From CAYUMU01 sp964445985 (lineage in GTDB: Bacteria > Planctomycetota > Planctomycetia > Pirellulales > S012-138): a DNA stretch of 61,807 nt. Every line of letters begins with the position of its first letter. The stretch's first letter is position 1. This document shows, piece by piece, positions 9,247 through 18,144 of the stretch. The DNA lies in assembly GCA_964445985.1 (NCBI GenBank), contig CAYUMU010000031.1:1-61807 (forward strand). The letters run 5' to 3'. The notes beneath the pieces were generated by a model that was not told the DNA's origin, ran no database searches, and saw nothing but the letters and a program-made list of their open reading frames with translations. Made by a program: the position numbers and the translations under genes.

Positions 9247-9271
9247 CCTGCTTGGCAAGACGCCGCAATAC
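9247..9271. repeat. 25-bp direct repeat, right copy
   Basis: This is the right-hand partner of 8377-8401, same orientation, 23 of 25 bases identical. It begins 15 bases after the stop of the membrane-protein gene. Confidence 0.6.
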
Positions 9272-9324
9272 CCACGAAGAAGTCCGCCAGGCAATCGCCG
9301 TTTCCCCGGCGGAATTATTGCCTG

Positions 9325-10311
9325 TTACCGGCACAGCGCATCCGCCGTTTCGCGGGCAAACGCCGTCAGCCGCAGTTCACGCTCCAACTCGGTCGCGATC
9401 TGCCCGGCGATGATCTCCGTGGCATTCACCTGCCGATCGGAGACGTCTTGAGCTTGCTGACTGAAAACCCAGAGGGTTCCCAAGACTTGCGTAGCGCTCG
9501 CAATCGGCAAGCACACCGCCGATTGGCACTCGATTGGCACATTCCAGGCAGCCATGTCGGCACGGCTCTCAAGGGTTACCGCATAGCCGGCCAGGGCCTC
9601 CAAATCGGCCCGCGATTCCCCTAGCGGTCGCCGCGGCGCGCCGCCTTTCTCAGCCGGCAGCCCCCAGGCCGCGTGGAATACCAATTCCCATGGGGCTTCG
9701 TCCAGCAGATAAATCGTCGCGGTCTGGCCGTTCACGGCTTCCGCGGCCAGCCGTAATTGTTGCATTAGCTTGGCGCGCTGCCGCCATGGACCTCCTCCCG
9801 GCTTGCTAGGACGATCCAGCCGCATTAACTCGGCCTCGCGCTGCTCCAGTTGGCGGCGTGTTTGCAACAGGTCGTCCAGCAACGTGGCGTAAGAATTGGC
9901 CAGCGCCGCGGCGACTTCCAAATCCACGCGGCCCCGCGCGAAGGCTGGCGAACCGCCCAACGAAAGTCGCAATTCGCCCACACTTTGCCCCGCGGTCCCC
10001 AACCGGGCGGCCCACAGCACTTCGGGGTCTTCCAGCACGTGCCGCCCCGGCACAAACCGCAAAGGCCAGCCCGTGTTCTCCTCGAAAGCTCGGAGAAAAT
10101 CGGCCAGGGTCGAAAGCGGCTGGGCCTCGCCGCAGGCGGCATCCACGTCGTCGGCAGCAGGTTGCGAACAGCGAACGTTCAAGGCTTTTGGCTCCCGCAA
10201 GCAATCGGTCGATAGTTCAGGCTCATAAGCCACGCCGCCCCAAAATCGGGGTCCAGGGAAGGGGGCCGTCGGCTCCAAGAAGGTCCGTGGCCCCTGTAGC
10301 CAGCGCGGCAT
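9325..10311 (-). CDS. GAF domain-containing protein
   Basis: A 328-residue protein. The first 130 residues form an unfamiliar domain (LSTLADFLRAFEENTGWPLRFVPG, then a short beta-rich region). A coiled-coil-like segment follows at about 133-165 (LANSYATLLDDLLQTRRQLEQREAEL), then a GAF domain at about 180-310 (ATIYLLDEAPWELVFHAAWGLP, CLPIASATQVLGTLWVF). GAF domains bind small ligands or mediate dimerisation; no output domain (kinase, cyclase, phosphatase) is attached. In planctomycetes such proteins may partner with unlinked PP2C phosphatases or histidine kinases, but nothing here shows it. The gene stands alone. Confidence 0.75.
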   Translation of the reverse strand: MPRWLQGPRTFLEPTAPFPGPRFWGGVAYEPELSTDCLREPKALNVRCSQPAADDVDAACGEAQPLSTLADFLRAFEENTGWPLRFVPGRHVLEDPEVLWAARLGTAGQSVGELRLSLGGSPAFARGRVDLEVAAALANSYATLLDDLLQTRRQLEQREAELMRLDRPSKPGGGPWRQRAKLMQQLRLAAEAVNGQTATIYLLDEAPWELVFHAAWGLPAEKGGAPRRPLGESRADLEALAGYAVTLESRADMAAWNVPIECQSAVCLPIASATQVLGTLWVFSQQAQDVSDRQVNATEIIAGQIATELERELRLTAFARETADALCR

Positions 10312-10626
10312 CGACCCAAACCTCCTACCCCCCCTTCATTTTCTCCAGGCCACGGAGTATAGGAGGAAGCAATCGGCCAAAATTCCGGGGGAGTTAACCG
10401 CGTGCGTAAAGATTGCCGGTGGTGCCGGTTGGGCGAATTGCGAAGTCTCGGGCTTCATTTTCCTGAGTAAATTGCACGGTCGAGTCGCTATGTTGACGAA
10501 AGCTTGCCGATAAATGAGCGCATTGGCGAGAGACGGATGGCCGCTGCCTGGATGCTGGGCCAATGGAACGGAAATTACTCCCCCAACAACAGGGGGGAGA
10601 CACCTTACCGTAAAGGGTCAAGCAAA
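10312..10626. other. Intergenic region between divergent genes
   Basis: No gene is supported here. A hairpin CTCCCCC/GGGGGAG (10578-10599) sits 28 bases before the methyltransferase start and could affect its translation or mark an upstream end. Promoters for the two divergent flanking genes must lie here, but no clear -35/-10 pair was seen. Confidence 0.4.
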
Positions 10627-11325
10627 ATGTGGCTGAAGAACAAACGCGTGCAGCAGCTCGGCGGCGGTCGCCTGGAGCGAATGGGATTGGGGTTGTGGTC
10701 GAAACTGCAATTACAAGCCCTGCAGTCGCGCAAAGATCCGCGCACCGTCAAGCTGCTTCGCGACGTGCGCAAAGAGCGCTCCTCGCTCCTCAGCGCCTTC
10801 GAGTCGTACACCATCCACTCGCTCACCGTCGCGCAAAGCCAACTCCCCGGCGATATCGCCGAAGTCGGCGTGTTTCAAGGCGCCTCGTCCAAGCTGATTT
10901 GCGAAGCCAAGGGCAACAAGACCTTCCGGCTGTTCGATACCTTCGCCGGACTGCCCAAGTCGGCCGAACAAGACCGCGGCGTGCATCGCGAAGGCGCCTA
11001 CGCCTGCAGCCTGGAATCGGTGAAAAAATACCTCTCCGGTTACGAAAACCTGGAGTTTTACCAGGGCCTGTTCCCCGATTCGGCCGTCGATGCCCCCGAG
11101 GCCCAATACTGCTTCGCCCACTTCGATGTCGATTTGTACGAAGGCACGCTGGGCTGCTTGAACTACTTTTACCCGCGGATGGTGCCCGGCGGCATCATCG
11201 TTTCGCACGACTACAGCCTGCTGGCCGGCGTCGAAGCGGCCTTTACCGAGTTCTTTGCCGACAAGCCCGAGCCAGTGATCGATCTGCCCACCACGCAGTG
11301 CATGGTGGTCAAGCTGCCAGGCTAA
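10627..11325 (+). CDS. TylF/MycF-like class I SAM-dependent methyltransferase
   Basis: A 232-residue protein of the macrocin O-methyltransferase family. The SAM-binding strand reads PGDIAEVGVFQGASSKLICEA (glycine motif EVGVFQGAS). It is followed by FRLFDTFAGLPKSAEQD, and later by CFAHFDVDLYEGTLGCLNYFYPRMVPGGIIVSHDY, which carries the acidic metal-binding residues expected in the family. Family members O-methylate sugars or other hydroxylated compounds; the substrate here is unknown. The ATG at 10627 starts a typical N-terminus; an in-frame ATG at 10504 would prepend an unlikely sequence that crosses the hairpin at 10578-10599. The gene is alone. Confidence 0.85.
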   Translation: MWLKNKRVQQLGGGRLERMGLGLWSKLQLQALQSRKDPRTVKLLRDVRKERSSLLSAFESYTIHSLTVAQSQLPGDIAEVGVFQGASSKLICEAKGNKTFRLFDTFAGLPKSAEQDRGVHREGAYACSLESVKKYLSGYENLEFYQGLFPDSAVDAPEAQYCFAHFDVDLYEGTLGCLNYFYPRMVPGGIIVSHDYSLLAGVEAAFTEFFADKPEPVIDLPTTQCMVVKLPG

Positions 11326-11350
11326 GAGCCGATCCGAAAACCTTGTTTCC

Positions 11351-11388
11351 CCCTCGCCCCAACCCTCTCCCGCCCAGGGGCGAGGGAG
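11351..11388. repeat. GC-rich inverted repeat of the CCCTCCCCC type, second copy
   Basis: CCCTCGCCCC and GGGCGAGGG pair around AACCCTCTCCCGCCCAG. Read on the minus strand it resembles the element at 2728-2772. It lies 25 bases after the methyltransferase stop and could also act as a transcription end. Confidence 0.6.
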
Positions 11389-11402
11389 TCATTGGATAGG
11401 CT

Positions 11403-11765
11403 CTAAGTTCTCGCTTCTTGTTCGGCCAGCAAAATGGTCAGCCGGGCAATCTTGTCACCCAAAACCGTAATATGGTGGTCGAGGTACAGCGGATTGGGTA
11501 GCCCTGTCTTGTCGAAATTGCCGTCCACCTGTGTGGTGACCACCGTTTGGCCATCGCGCTCGGCTACCGCCACCACGTCGAGCGTCACGCGGTCGCCGAT
11601 CACTTCCTTGCTGCTCCAGGCTTCAATTTCGGCGAGCCCATTGAACTGGCGGCCGGTATCTTGAACCACGGCATCGGGCGTAAAGCTGGCCAGGAATGCG
11701 GCCCCATCGTGCTCGTTGGTGGCGTGAATGTAAGCGGTAATGGCGGGCGAAAGTTGGGTTGTCAT
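11403..11765 (-). CDS. Nuclear transport factor 2-like (SnoaL-type) protein
   Basis: A 120-residue protein with the single-domain NTF2-like cone fold pattern: an N-terminal helix pair (SPAITAYIHATNEHDGAAFLASFTPDAVVQD), then GLAEIEAWSSKEV, and strands with DVVAVAERDGQTVVTTQVDGNF. Proteins of this type are often small-molecule isomerases, hydrolases or simple ligand binders; function cannot be assigned. It is divergently transcribed from the HxlR regulator 115 bases away, a layout that commonly means the regulator controls this gene. Confidence 0.85.
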   Translation of the reverse strand: MTTQLSPAITAYIHATNEHDGAAFLASFTPDAVVQDTGRQFNGLAEIEAWSSKEVIGDRVTLDVVAVAERDGQTVVTTQVDGNFDKTGLPNPLYLDHHITVLGDKIARLTILLAEQEART

Positions 11766-11880
11766 GGCGTCGTCTCCTTGGCAAAAAAGGATAAGAATTC
11801 GTCGACAACCGAACTTTACGCCCGCTAGTTTCTAAAATAAAGTAGCTTCTTAAGCGGAAGCAGCTTTACCATGAGAAACC
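11766..11880. promoter_or_regulatory. Divergent promoter region of the HxlR/NTF2-like pair
   Basis: This 115-bp region separates two divergent genes and includes an AT-rich stretch at about 11826-11855, unusual for the local GC content. HxlR proteins usually bind such shared spacers. No exact operator was defined; this is an inference from the layout. Confidence 0.4.
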
Positions 11881-12240
11881 ATGAGCAAATCGAAGCCCCA
11901 GCCACCCGATCCACCCGCCGAGTACGAGCCGCTCTCCAAGCTGCTCAACATCCTCTCCAGCCGCTGGACGCTGTTGCTCCTGCACCGCCTGCACATGGCA
12001 GGGCCCACACGGTTTGGCGAATTGCGGCGGCAGCTCGGGTCGATTTCCACCAAAACCCTCACCGAACGCTTGCGGTCCCTTGAAGCCGAGGGACTCGTCT
12101 CCCGGCACTACGAGCCCACCGTGCCGCCCCAGGTAAGCTACTCCCTCACCGAACGGGTAATGGAACTGGAGAACGTGATCGTGGAACTCGACCGGATCGC
12201 CGAGCGCTGGTACGGAAAGCCGCCTGCCAACGAAGAATGA
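11881..12240 (+). CDS. HxlR-family winged-helix transcriptional regulator
   Basis: A 119-residue protein matching the HxlR family: LLNILSSRWTLLLLHRLHMAGPTRFGELRRQLGSISTKTLTERLRSLEAEGLVSRHYEPTVPPQVSYSLTERV contains the family's wHTH with the recognition helix at ISTKTLTERLRSLE. It lacks the usual N-terminal cysteine seen in redox-sensing members such as HypR or YodB, so the signal is more likely a ligand. It is divergent from the NTF2-like gene, which is its most probable target. Confidence 0.92.
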   Translation: MSKSKPQPPDPPAEYEPLSKLLNILSSRWTLLLLHRLHMAGPTRFGELRRQLGSISTKTLTERLRSLEAEGLVSRHYEPTVPPQVSYSLTERVMELENVIVELDRIAERWYGKPPANEE

Positions 12241-12262
12241 AAAGATCAGGTGGCGTGCCGAA

Positions 12263-14164
12263 CTACGGCGAGCCCGGCCGCAAGGCCAAATTTGCGGCGG
12301 TGCGAATCAGTTCCAACTTATCAAGCGTGGCATTGCGGCCCGCTTCCACCATTTCGTTAAAGCGATCGAAGTCGTAGCCACTATACAGCTCGGTATTGGG
12401 CTCCAGCAGAATATCGGCCATTTGGGCCTGGTGGCTGCCGTGATACCAGCCGAGCAGTTCCCAAGCGCTGCCAATCACCTGCCGGAAACCAAAAAAGCGG
12501 TTGAATCGCTGCCGCAGCCAGGCCGCCGTTTTTTCGGCATTCGCGCGGCGGGCCTCGGGCGACGGAATCACGTTCACCGCGATTCGCAGGGCGCAGCGCC
12601 GCAGGTCGAGAATATCCACCGGCAGCCGGCTCACCAGGGCTCCATCCACCAAAATGCGGTTCTCCACTTCAATCGGCGGAAAAATGCCAGGGATGGAACT
12701 CGTGGCCAGCGCGGCGGTGGCCACAGGGCCACGGTCCAGAATCACCCGTTCGCCGCGCACCAGGTCCGAAGCAATCACCATGCAGGGCCGGCCCAGGTCG
12801 TTGATTTCGACATCGCCAAACGTGTCGACCGCCGCATTCCGCACCTTGCGGCCAGCCAGCACGCTCGTGCGCGGGAACCACGAGCGATCGCGCACCCGGC
12901 GGTTGCCACCCAAGCCGCGGCGAATCAATTCCGTGGCATCGCGGGCGTTCCCTTTCGCCGCGTACGCCAGGGCCACAATGCCGCCCATGCTGGTGCCTGT
13001 CACGCAATCGATGGGAATGCCTTCTTCTTCCAGCACCTGAATCACGCCCAGGTGGGCAAACCCGCGCGCCGCGCCGGCCGACAGCGAAAGCCCCACTTCG
13101 CGACGCGTCACCCACCGCGCCAGCCAATCCAGGTTCGGATGCTGGCGACGATTGTGCGGCCGATTCAACTCGGCGGCCAGGTCGGCCTTGGGAATGCGAA
13201 ATCGCCAGGGCAGATCGCCGGCCGACCGCGGCGGGAAGCCGGGCTCGCCGGCCTCGACAATCGCAAACTCCGCGCGGTCCAAAGCTTCGGCCCTCACGCG
13301 GCGGCAAATATCGATGCCGCCAGCGTTGGCATGCACAATCACCGCGTCGCCCGTTTGCAACAACGACTGCACATGCGAAAAGTCCTCGGGCGTGACCACC
13401 AGCAGCATCACCTGGTCGGCCGTCCCAAAGCTCTTCCAGGCTTCCACCAAATTCGTCAGCCACGGCCCCCCGCTCACGGTCGAAATCGGATCGCCCAAGC
13501 CGGCGGGCGCCGAGTCGCCGCGCGGACCATCGAGCTTGGCCACGGTAGGCGTGCTCGATGAATCTGCCGCCGCCAATGAACTTACCGCCGCCACCTCACT
13601 CTCAGGCAACTGAGCCTGCACCAGGAACGAGCCAGGGCAGTAGTACCCAATCACTTCAAACAGTCTCAGCAGCAACCGCTGCTGATCTTCGCGATCGGCC
13701 TTCTCAGGCTGGTGTATGGCGTCCACAAACAAACAAGTGATCGGCCGCAAATGCGTGGCCGCTTCGCTGGAACGGTGCCGAAGCCGCTCCACGAACATCT
13801 CCAGCAGCGCCTGGTGGATCGAAGGATGCACTTCCAGCAAGTGCAAGAATGCCTGCTTGGACAGGGCCAGCACGTGGGTTTCAATCGTCGACACCACCGT
13901 GGCCGAAACCGGAATATCGGCCAACAGCGACATTTCGCCGAACACTTCGCCCGGCCCTAAAAAGACGCGGCTTTCGCGGCCCTCGCCCGCCAGGCAGACA
14001 TGCACGCCGCCCGAGGCAATCGCGTAGAAAAACTTGCCGGCATCGCCCTTGCGACAGATCGTGTCGTGCGGCGAAAACACCCGCCGTTCCATCAGTTGGC
14101 GAATTTCATCCACGGCGCTGGCCGGTAGCCGCGAAAAGAAGGGAATATCGGCCACGTCGAGCAT
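12263..14164 (-). CDS. NTE-like patatin phospholipase with cyclic-nucleotide-binding domain
   Basis: A 633-residue protein built like bacterial neuropathy-target-esterase relatives. Residues about 5-130 form a cyclic nucleotide-binding-like domain (FSPHDTICRKGDAGKFFYAIASG, GEVFGEMSLLADIPVSATV). The arginine that normally holds the cyclic phosphate after LLADIP is replaced by serine, so nucleotide binding is doubtful. A middle region (about 145-330) follows. The patatin domain (about 355-560) has the oxyanion loop SAGAARGFAHLG, nucleophile motif GTSMGG and catalytic aspartate in DGALVSRLPV, giving an intact Ser-Asp dyad. The likely role is hydrolysis of membrane lysophospholipids. The start at 14164 (MLDVADIPFFSRLP) begins the domain; an ATG at 14251 is possible. 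Confidence 0.9.
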   Translation of the reverse strand: MLDVADIPFFSRLPASAVDEIRQLMERRVFSPHDTICRKGDAGKFFYAIASGGVHVCLAGEGRESRVFLGPGEVFGEMSLLADIPVSATVVSTIETHVLALSKQAFLHLLEVHPSIHQALLEMFVERLRHRSSEAATHLRPITCLFVDAIHQPEKADREDQQRLLLRLFEVIGYYCPGSFLVQAQLPESEVAAVSSLAAADSSSTPTVAKLDGPRGDSAPAGLGDPISTVSGGPWLTNLVEAWKSFGTADQVMLLVVTPEDFSHVQSLLQTGDAVIVHANAGGIDICRRVRAEALDRAEFAIVEAGEPGFPPRSAGDLPWRFRIPKADLAAELNRPHNRRQHPNLDWLARWVTRREVGLSLSAGAARGFAHLGVIQVLEEEGIPIDCVTGTSMGGIVALAYAAKGNARDATELIRRGLGGNRRVRDRSWFPRTSVLAGRKVRNAAVDTFGDVEINDLGRPCMVIASDLVRGERVILDRGPVATAALATSSIPGIFPPIEVENRILVDGALVSRLPVDILDLRRCALRIAVNVIPSPEARRANAEKTAAWLRQRFNRFFGFRQVIGSAWELLGWYHGSHQAQMADILLEPNTELYSGYDFDRFNEMVEAGRNATLDKLELIRTAANLALRPGSP

Positions 14165-14290
14165 GGGTATCTCAGGCTTTCCTGCCAGGGAAGTCTTAAC
14201 TACGCCCGCCCCCTCGGCCGGGTCCGCGAGCGAGGCGCCGTGCGCCACCACCCGCCCGGGGCAACATCTGTCTTCTTCGCAAACGCGGAA

Positions 14291-16000
14291 TCAAGCCCGC
14301 TCGGCCAGCAAACTGCGGCTCACGCAACCCTGGTGGGCTTGCGCCACCGTGGCGGCAAAGTCGGCCAGGTACACGCGATCATGCTGCAGCGTAGGCAGCT
14401 GCCAACGCGCGCGCCGCGCGGCAAGCTCGCCATCTTCCACGTGCAGCGTCAGCGAACCGGCCAGCAAGTCAAACGAGATTTCATCGCCATCTTCCACCAA
14501 GGCAATCGGGCCGCCCACCGCCGCCTCGGGCGAGCAATGCACGCCAATCGCCCCGTGCGAAACCCCCGAAACCCGCGTGTCCGAAATAAACGCCACGCGG
14601 CCATCGAGCTCCGGCACCGCCAACGCCGCCGTGGCAATCAGCACCTCGGGCATGCCGGCCGCCACCGGACCTTGATAGCGCAGCACGATCACGCTCCCCG
14701 GCTTGATCTGCCGGGCTTCGACGGCGTCGGCCACGGCCTTGGCGTTGGTGTAGCACATGGCTTTGCCGCGGAACCGCGGATCGCCCATGCTCGAAACCTT
14801 GAACACAATGCCCTCGGGCGCCAGGTTGCCAAAGCAAATCTGCATGTCGGCGAACGGTTTGAACGGAGCGTTCACCGGGGCAATCAGCTCTTGATCGCTG
14901 GGCACGGCCGGAATGTTCGCCAGGTTCTCGGCCATGGTGCGGCCGGTCACCGTCAGGCAATCGCCGCTGATGATGCCTGCCTGGAGCAAGTGCTTGAGCA
15001 AGATGGGCGTGCCGCCGGTCTTGTGCAAGTCCACCATCGTCTTGCGACCGCGCGGGGCAAAGCTGCACAGCACCGGCGTTTCGCGGAGAATTCGCTGGAA
15101 GTCGCGCAGGGTGAAATCCACGCCGGCCTCAATAGCCACGGCCAGCATGTGTAGCACGCCGTTGGTGGAACCGCCCGCGGCGGCGATGGCCGCGGCCGCA
15201 TTGCAAAACGCCTGCTTGGTAAGAATGTCGCGAGGGCGAATATGCTCGGCCAGCAAATGCCCAATCAGCTTGGCCACGCCGCGGCACTCCTGCTGCTTCT
15301 CTTCGCTGATAGCTGGGTAAGAACTACTGAACGGGGCCGATAACCCCAGGGCCTCCAGGGCAATGCCAAAGGTGTTGAACGAAGCCGCGATGCCGCAGCC
15401 GCCAGCCCCCGGACAAGCAGTCCGGAGAATCTGATCGGCCTCGTCTTCGGTCATCGCCCCCACCGAAGCCGCCGCCTGGGCGTCGTACACATCCAAAATC
15501 GAAATGTCTTGCCCCTTGTGACAACCCGGCATGATGCTGCCGCCGCTCACAATCAAGCCGGGGTAGTTCAGCCGGGCCAGCGCCATCGCAAAGCCAGGGC
15601 CGTTCTTGTCGCAATTGTGCAAGCCCACCAGGCAGTCGTACCCATGCGCGCTCACCACGCACTCGGCGGCGGCGGCGATCATGTTCCGCGAAGGCAAGCT
15701 GGCGTTGCCGCCGGCATGGCCTTGGGTGATGTTGTCGCTGACGGCCGGCGTGCCAAAGGGGAAGCCGATCATGCCCTGCTCGCGGCAGCCGGCGGCAATT
15801 TGCTTGGCCAGATCGTAGGCGTGAATGTTGCAAATATTGCCATCGAGCAGCGGCACGCCGATGCCGATTTGCGGCTTGTCGAAGTCGGCGTCGGTCATGC
15901 CCAGGCCGTAGTAAAAGGCGGTGATCGACTTCTGCCAACCATGGGTAAGATGACGGCTGTTCCAGTTGGGAGGTAACTTGCTCACAGATGGTGAATCCAC
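14291..16000 (-). CDS. IlvD/Edd family dehydratase
   Basis: A 569-residue member of the family of iron-sulfur dehydratases that includes dihydroxy-acid dehydratase (IlvD, valine/isoleucine synthesis), phosphogluconate dehydratase and sugar-acid dehydratases. Cluster-binding cysteines are seen in NCDKNGPG and CPGAGGCG; a third would lie earlier (GCREQG region is a candidate). GGSTNGVLHMLA and the C-terminal SDTRVSGVSHGAIGVHCSPEAAVGGPIALVEDGD are family hallmarks. Several motifs differ from classical IlvD (GCDKNMPG and CPGAGACGGMYTANT), so a sugar-acid substrate is possible. The start is GTG at 16000. It stands alone, not with other branched-chain genes. Confidence 0.9.
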   Translation of the reverse strand: MDSPSVSKLPPNWNSRHLTHGWQKSITAFYYGLGMTDADFDKPQIGIGVPLLDGNICNIHAYDLAKQIAAGCREQGMIGFPFGTPAVSDNITQGHAGGNASLPSRNMIAAAAECVVSAHGYDCLVGLHNCDKNGPGFAMALARLNYPGLIVSGGSIMPGCHKGQDISILDVYDAQAAASVGAMTEDEADQILRTACPGAGGCGIAASFNTFGIALEALGLSAPFSSSYPAISEEKQQECRGVAKLIGHLLAEHIRPRDILTKQAFCNAAAAIAAAGGSTNGVLHMLAVAIEAGVDFTLRDFQRILRETPVLCSFAPRGRKTMVDLHKTGGTPILLKHLLQAGIISGDCLTVTGRTMAENLANIPAVPSDQELIAPVNAPFKPFADMQICFGNLAPEGIVFKVSSMGDPRFRGKAMCYTNAKAVADAVEARQIKPGSVIVLRYQGPVAAGMPEVLIATAALAVPELDGRVAFISDTRVSGVSHGAIGVHCSPEAAVGGPIALVEDGDEISFDLLAGSLTLHVEDGELAARRARWQLPTLQHDRVYLADFAATVAQAHQGCVSRSLLAERA

Positions 16001-16083
16001 GGAAAGAGCGATGCGTAAAGAGCTTGAGGAAAGCGGCGTTGCCGGACATTGTAACGCGAGGGCGACGGAGTTTTGAGCGCGAA

Positions 16084-16137
16084 GTTCAGGTGGCTTGTTC
16101 AGGTGGCTTGTTCAATCGGGCTTCCCTACCCCTATCG
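16084..16137. repeat. Short repeats including a 20-bp motif shared with 21805-21824
   Basis: A 13-bp unit, GTTCAGGTGGCTT, occurs twice in tandem (16084-16109). Just after it, 16118-16137 is identical over 20 bases to 21805-21824, where AGGTGGCTTGT also follows. The pairing of the same two motifs at two sites suggests a dispersed element rather than chance. Confidence 0.55.
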
Positions 16138-16192
16138 TGGCACAAGCATCCTGCCCCTGAATCCGCGCAAACCAACCACCAACCCCTATCCC

Positions 16193-16966
16193 CTAATCCC
16201 CCAGCCCCTCCAACAAATCCGTCACAAACATACAGCCAGGGCTATGTGTGATCGCCAACTCGCATTTGGCCGCCAGCAACGCCAATTGAGGCGTTACGCC
16301 GCAGGCCCAAAACACCGGCACCTCTCCGTCGCGCACGGTCACCGCCTCGCCAAAGTCGGGCTGGTCCAACTTCTCTATGCCCAGCACGGCCGGGTCGCCC
16401 ACATGAATTGGCGCCCCGTGCATGGTTTGGAAATGTCCGCTCACTTCCACGGCGGTATCCACTTGCTCGGGCAGAAATGGCCGCATGCTCACCACCAACG
16501 GTCCCGCAAATCGGCCGGAACTCCGGCAGGGAACCTGGGTGCGGTACATGGGCACGTTGCGTCCTTCTTCGATATGCCGTACCGGCAAGCCCGCGGCCTG
16601 CAGCGCACGCTCGAACGTGAACGAGCAGCCCAGCAAGAAGGTTACCAGGTCGTCGCGCCATAGGTCGGCAATGTCGCAGGGCTGCTCCGTTTGCGGTTCG
16701 CCCCAGCGAAACACGCGGTAACGAGGAATATCGGTGCGGATATCCGCCTGCGGGGCCGCGGCCGGCCGCACCTGGCCGGGAGCCGTTCGTTCGATCAACG
16801 GACAGGCCTGGCCATTGGCGTGGCAAAACGCTTCAAAGTCGTCGGCGTCGGCCTGGGGAAGAATCACCACGTTGGTTTGCACGTACCCTGGCGCTTGTCC
16901 CGCCGTGGGACCGGTGAATTTCCCGCTACGAATGGCCGACCGAAGGTCGCTGGGCATCTGGATCAT
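16193..16966 (-). CDS. DUF1445 / putative hydro-lyase (D-glutamate cyclase-like)
   Basis: A 257-residue protein of the DUF1445 family. Conserved blocks are APGYVQTNVVILP, DFEAFCHANGQACPLIERT, DIPRYRVFRWGE, FLLGCSFTFERAL and FWACGVTPQLA, with the C-terminal THSPGCMFVTDLL. The length is normal. Vertebrate relatives convert D-glutamate to 5-oxoproline, and bacterial members sit in varied catabolic contexts; the substrate here is not shown. The gene is single, between the dehydratase (same strand, but separated by 190 bases) and an unmarked gap. Confidence 0.9.
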   Translation of the reverse strand: MIQMPSDLRSAIRSGKFTGPTAGQAPGYVQTNVVILPQADADDFEAFCHANGQACPLIERTAPGQVRPAAAPQADIRTDIPRYRVFRWGEPQTEQPCDIADLWRDDLVTFLLGCSFTFERALQAAGLPVRHIEEGRNVPMYRTQVPCRSSGRFAGPLVVSMRPFLPEQVDTAVEVSGHFQTMHGAPIHVGDPAVLGIEKLDQPDFGEAVTVRDGEVPVFWACGVTPQLALLAAKCELAITHSPGCMFVTDLLEGLGD

Positions 16967-17483
16967 GGCGGCCGCTGGAAACCTGGGGGTGAAATCAAAG
17001 GGGAAAAATCAACTTCGCTGCCGACCCGGTCCTCGGCCAGCCCCGCGCCCTACACATGGATCGTCGCTTTCCTGTCGCATCGCCGCAACGGCCCCCCGCT
17101 AACCGCGCCCGAACCAAAGTGTCCGGCCGCGCCGGCCTTCATTTCAAAAGGGGAGGATAGGCGGCCAGTATCGGTCTCCACAGGCATTAAATGTCGTGTA
17201 ATTCGCAGCAAAAGAAAAGCGGCCGCTGAGCAAAAGGGAGCCTGAGCCCCGGGGAGGACAGGGGAAAACCTGTTTGTAAGGGGGACCGGTCAGAACGCCC
17301 GCGCGGGCTAGAATGACGCATGTCGTTGGGGCAATTTAAGCGGCGAAAGTCGATGCCGGCCAAGTGGTTCCGGGTTGCACCCGGGTCGCCGGTTTTGCAC
17401 AATGCGGCTGCCGCGCGTGAAAACCGGGTACACGGTCGTGCCCCCGCGGCTGGATAGGCGCTCTCGACCTCGAAGGAAACGCC
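16967..17483. other. Gene-free intergenic region
   Basis: No reading frame here has a protein-like composition. It must hold promoters for the divergent DUF1445 and NUDIX genes. No strong hairpin or repeat was found. Confidence 0.4.
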
Positions 17484-17981
17484 ATGGTCGCCGATTTACC
17501 ACGAGGTTCTAACTCGATTGAGCAGGCGGGCGCGATCCCGTTCCGTCGGCGGGGTCCGACTCTGGAAATCTGTTTGATCACGGCCGCGGGCAAGCCGCGC
17601 AAGTGGCTCATTCCCAAAGGCGTGATCGATCCGGGCGAGAGCCCTCCCGAAACGGCTCTGAAAGAAGCCTGGGAAGAAGCCGGCCTCCGCGGAGACCTGA
17701 TTGCCGAGCCGGTGGGACAGTATCACTACCGCAAGGTGGGTCGGATGTTGCGGGTGGTGGTGTTTCTGATGGAAGTTCACGTGTGTGAAAAGCGTTGGGA
17801 AGAAGACGATCGGCGCAAGCGGCAATGGGTGGCCGCCGAGCAGGCGCTTTCCACCATTAGCCACGCTAATTTGCGGCCGCTATTGGCCCAGGCGATTGAG
17901 CGGCTGGAACAATCGCTGCCCTTTCCTTCGCTAGAATCGTCGGCAGACGAGCAGGCCAATCAGCCGGCAGGGCAGAGCTAA
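17484..17981 (+). CDS. NUDIX hydrolase
   Basis: A 165-residue protein with the NUDIX fold of diphosphohydrolases. The Nudix box reads GVIDPGESPPETALKEAWEEAG; the usual arginine before the first glutamate is a lysine, a conservative change also found in diadenosine- and diphosphoinositol-type members. The substrate strand AGAIPFRRRGPTLEICLIT precedes it. The WLIPKG segment and the RRKRQWVAAEQAL tail fit the diadenosine polyphosphate/inositol pyrophosphate branch. The last 20 residues look unstructured. The start ATG is preceded by GGAAACGCC, a weak ribosome site. Confidence 0.88.
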   Translation: MVADLPRGSNSIEQAGAIPFRRRGPTLEICLITAAGKPRKWLIPKGVIDPGESPPETALKEAWEEAGLRGDLIAEPVGQYHYRKVGRMLRVVVFLMEVHVCEKRWEEDDRRKRQWVAAEQALSTISHANLRPLLAQAIERLEQSLPFPSLESSADEQANQPAGQS

Positions 17982-18144
17982 GTTGCCAAGGAAAAACCGT
18001 CTAGCGGATTGCATCAGCGTCTCCAAGGCATTAGTTTCACTAACTAAGTCAAATTGAACGTGCCTGTTGCTTTGCGGCGACCCGGCACGTTTGTTCCAAT
18101 GATAACTCCGTCGCCGCAACCATTTTAGAGTTCAGGGTTCTTCC

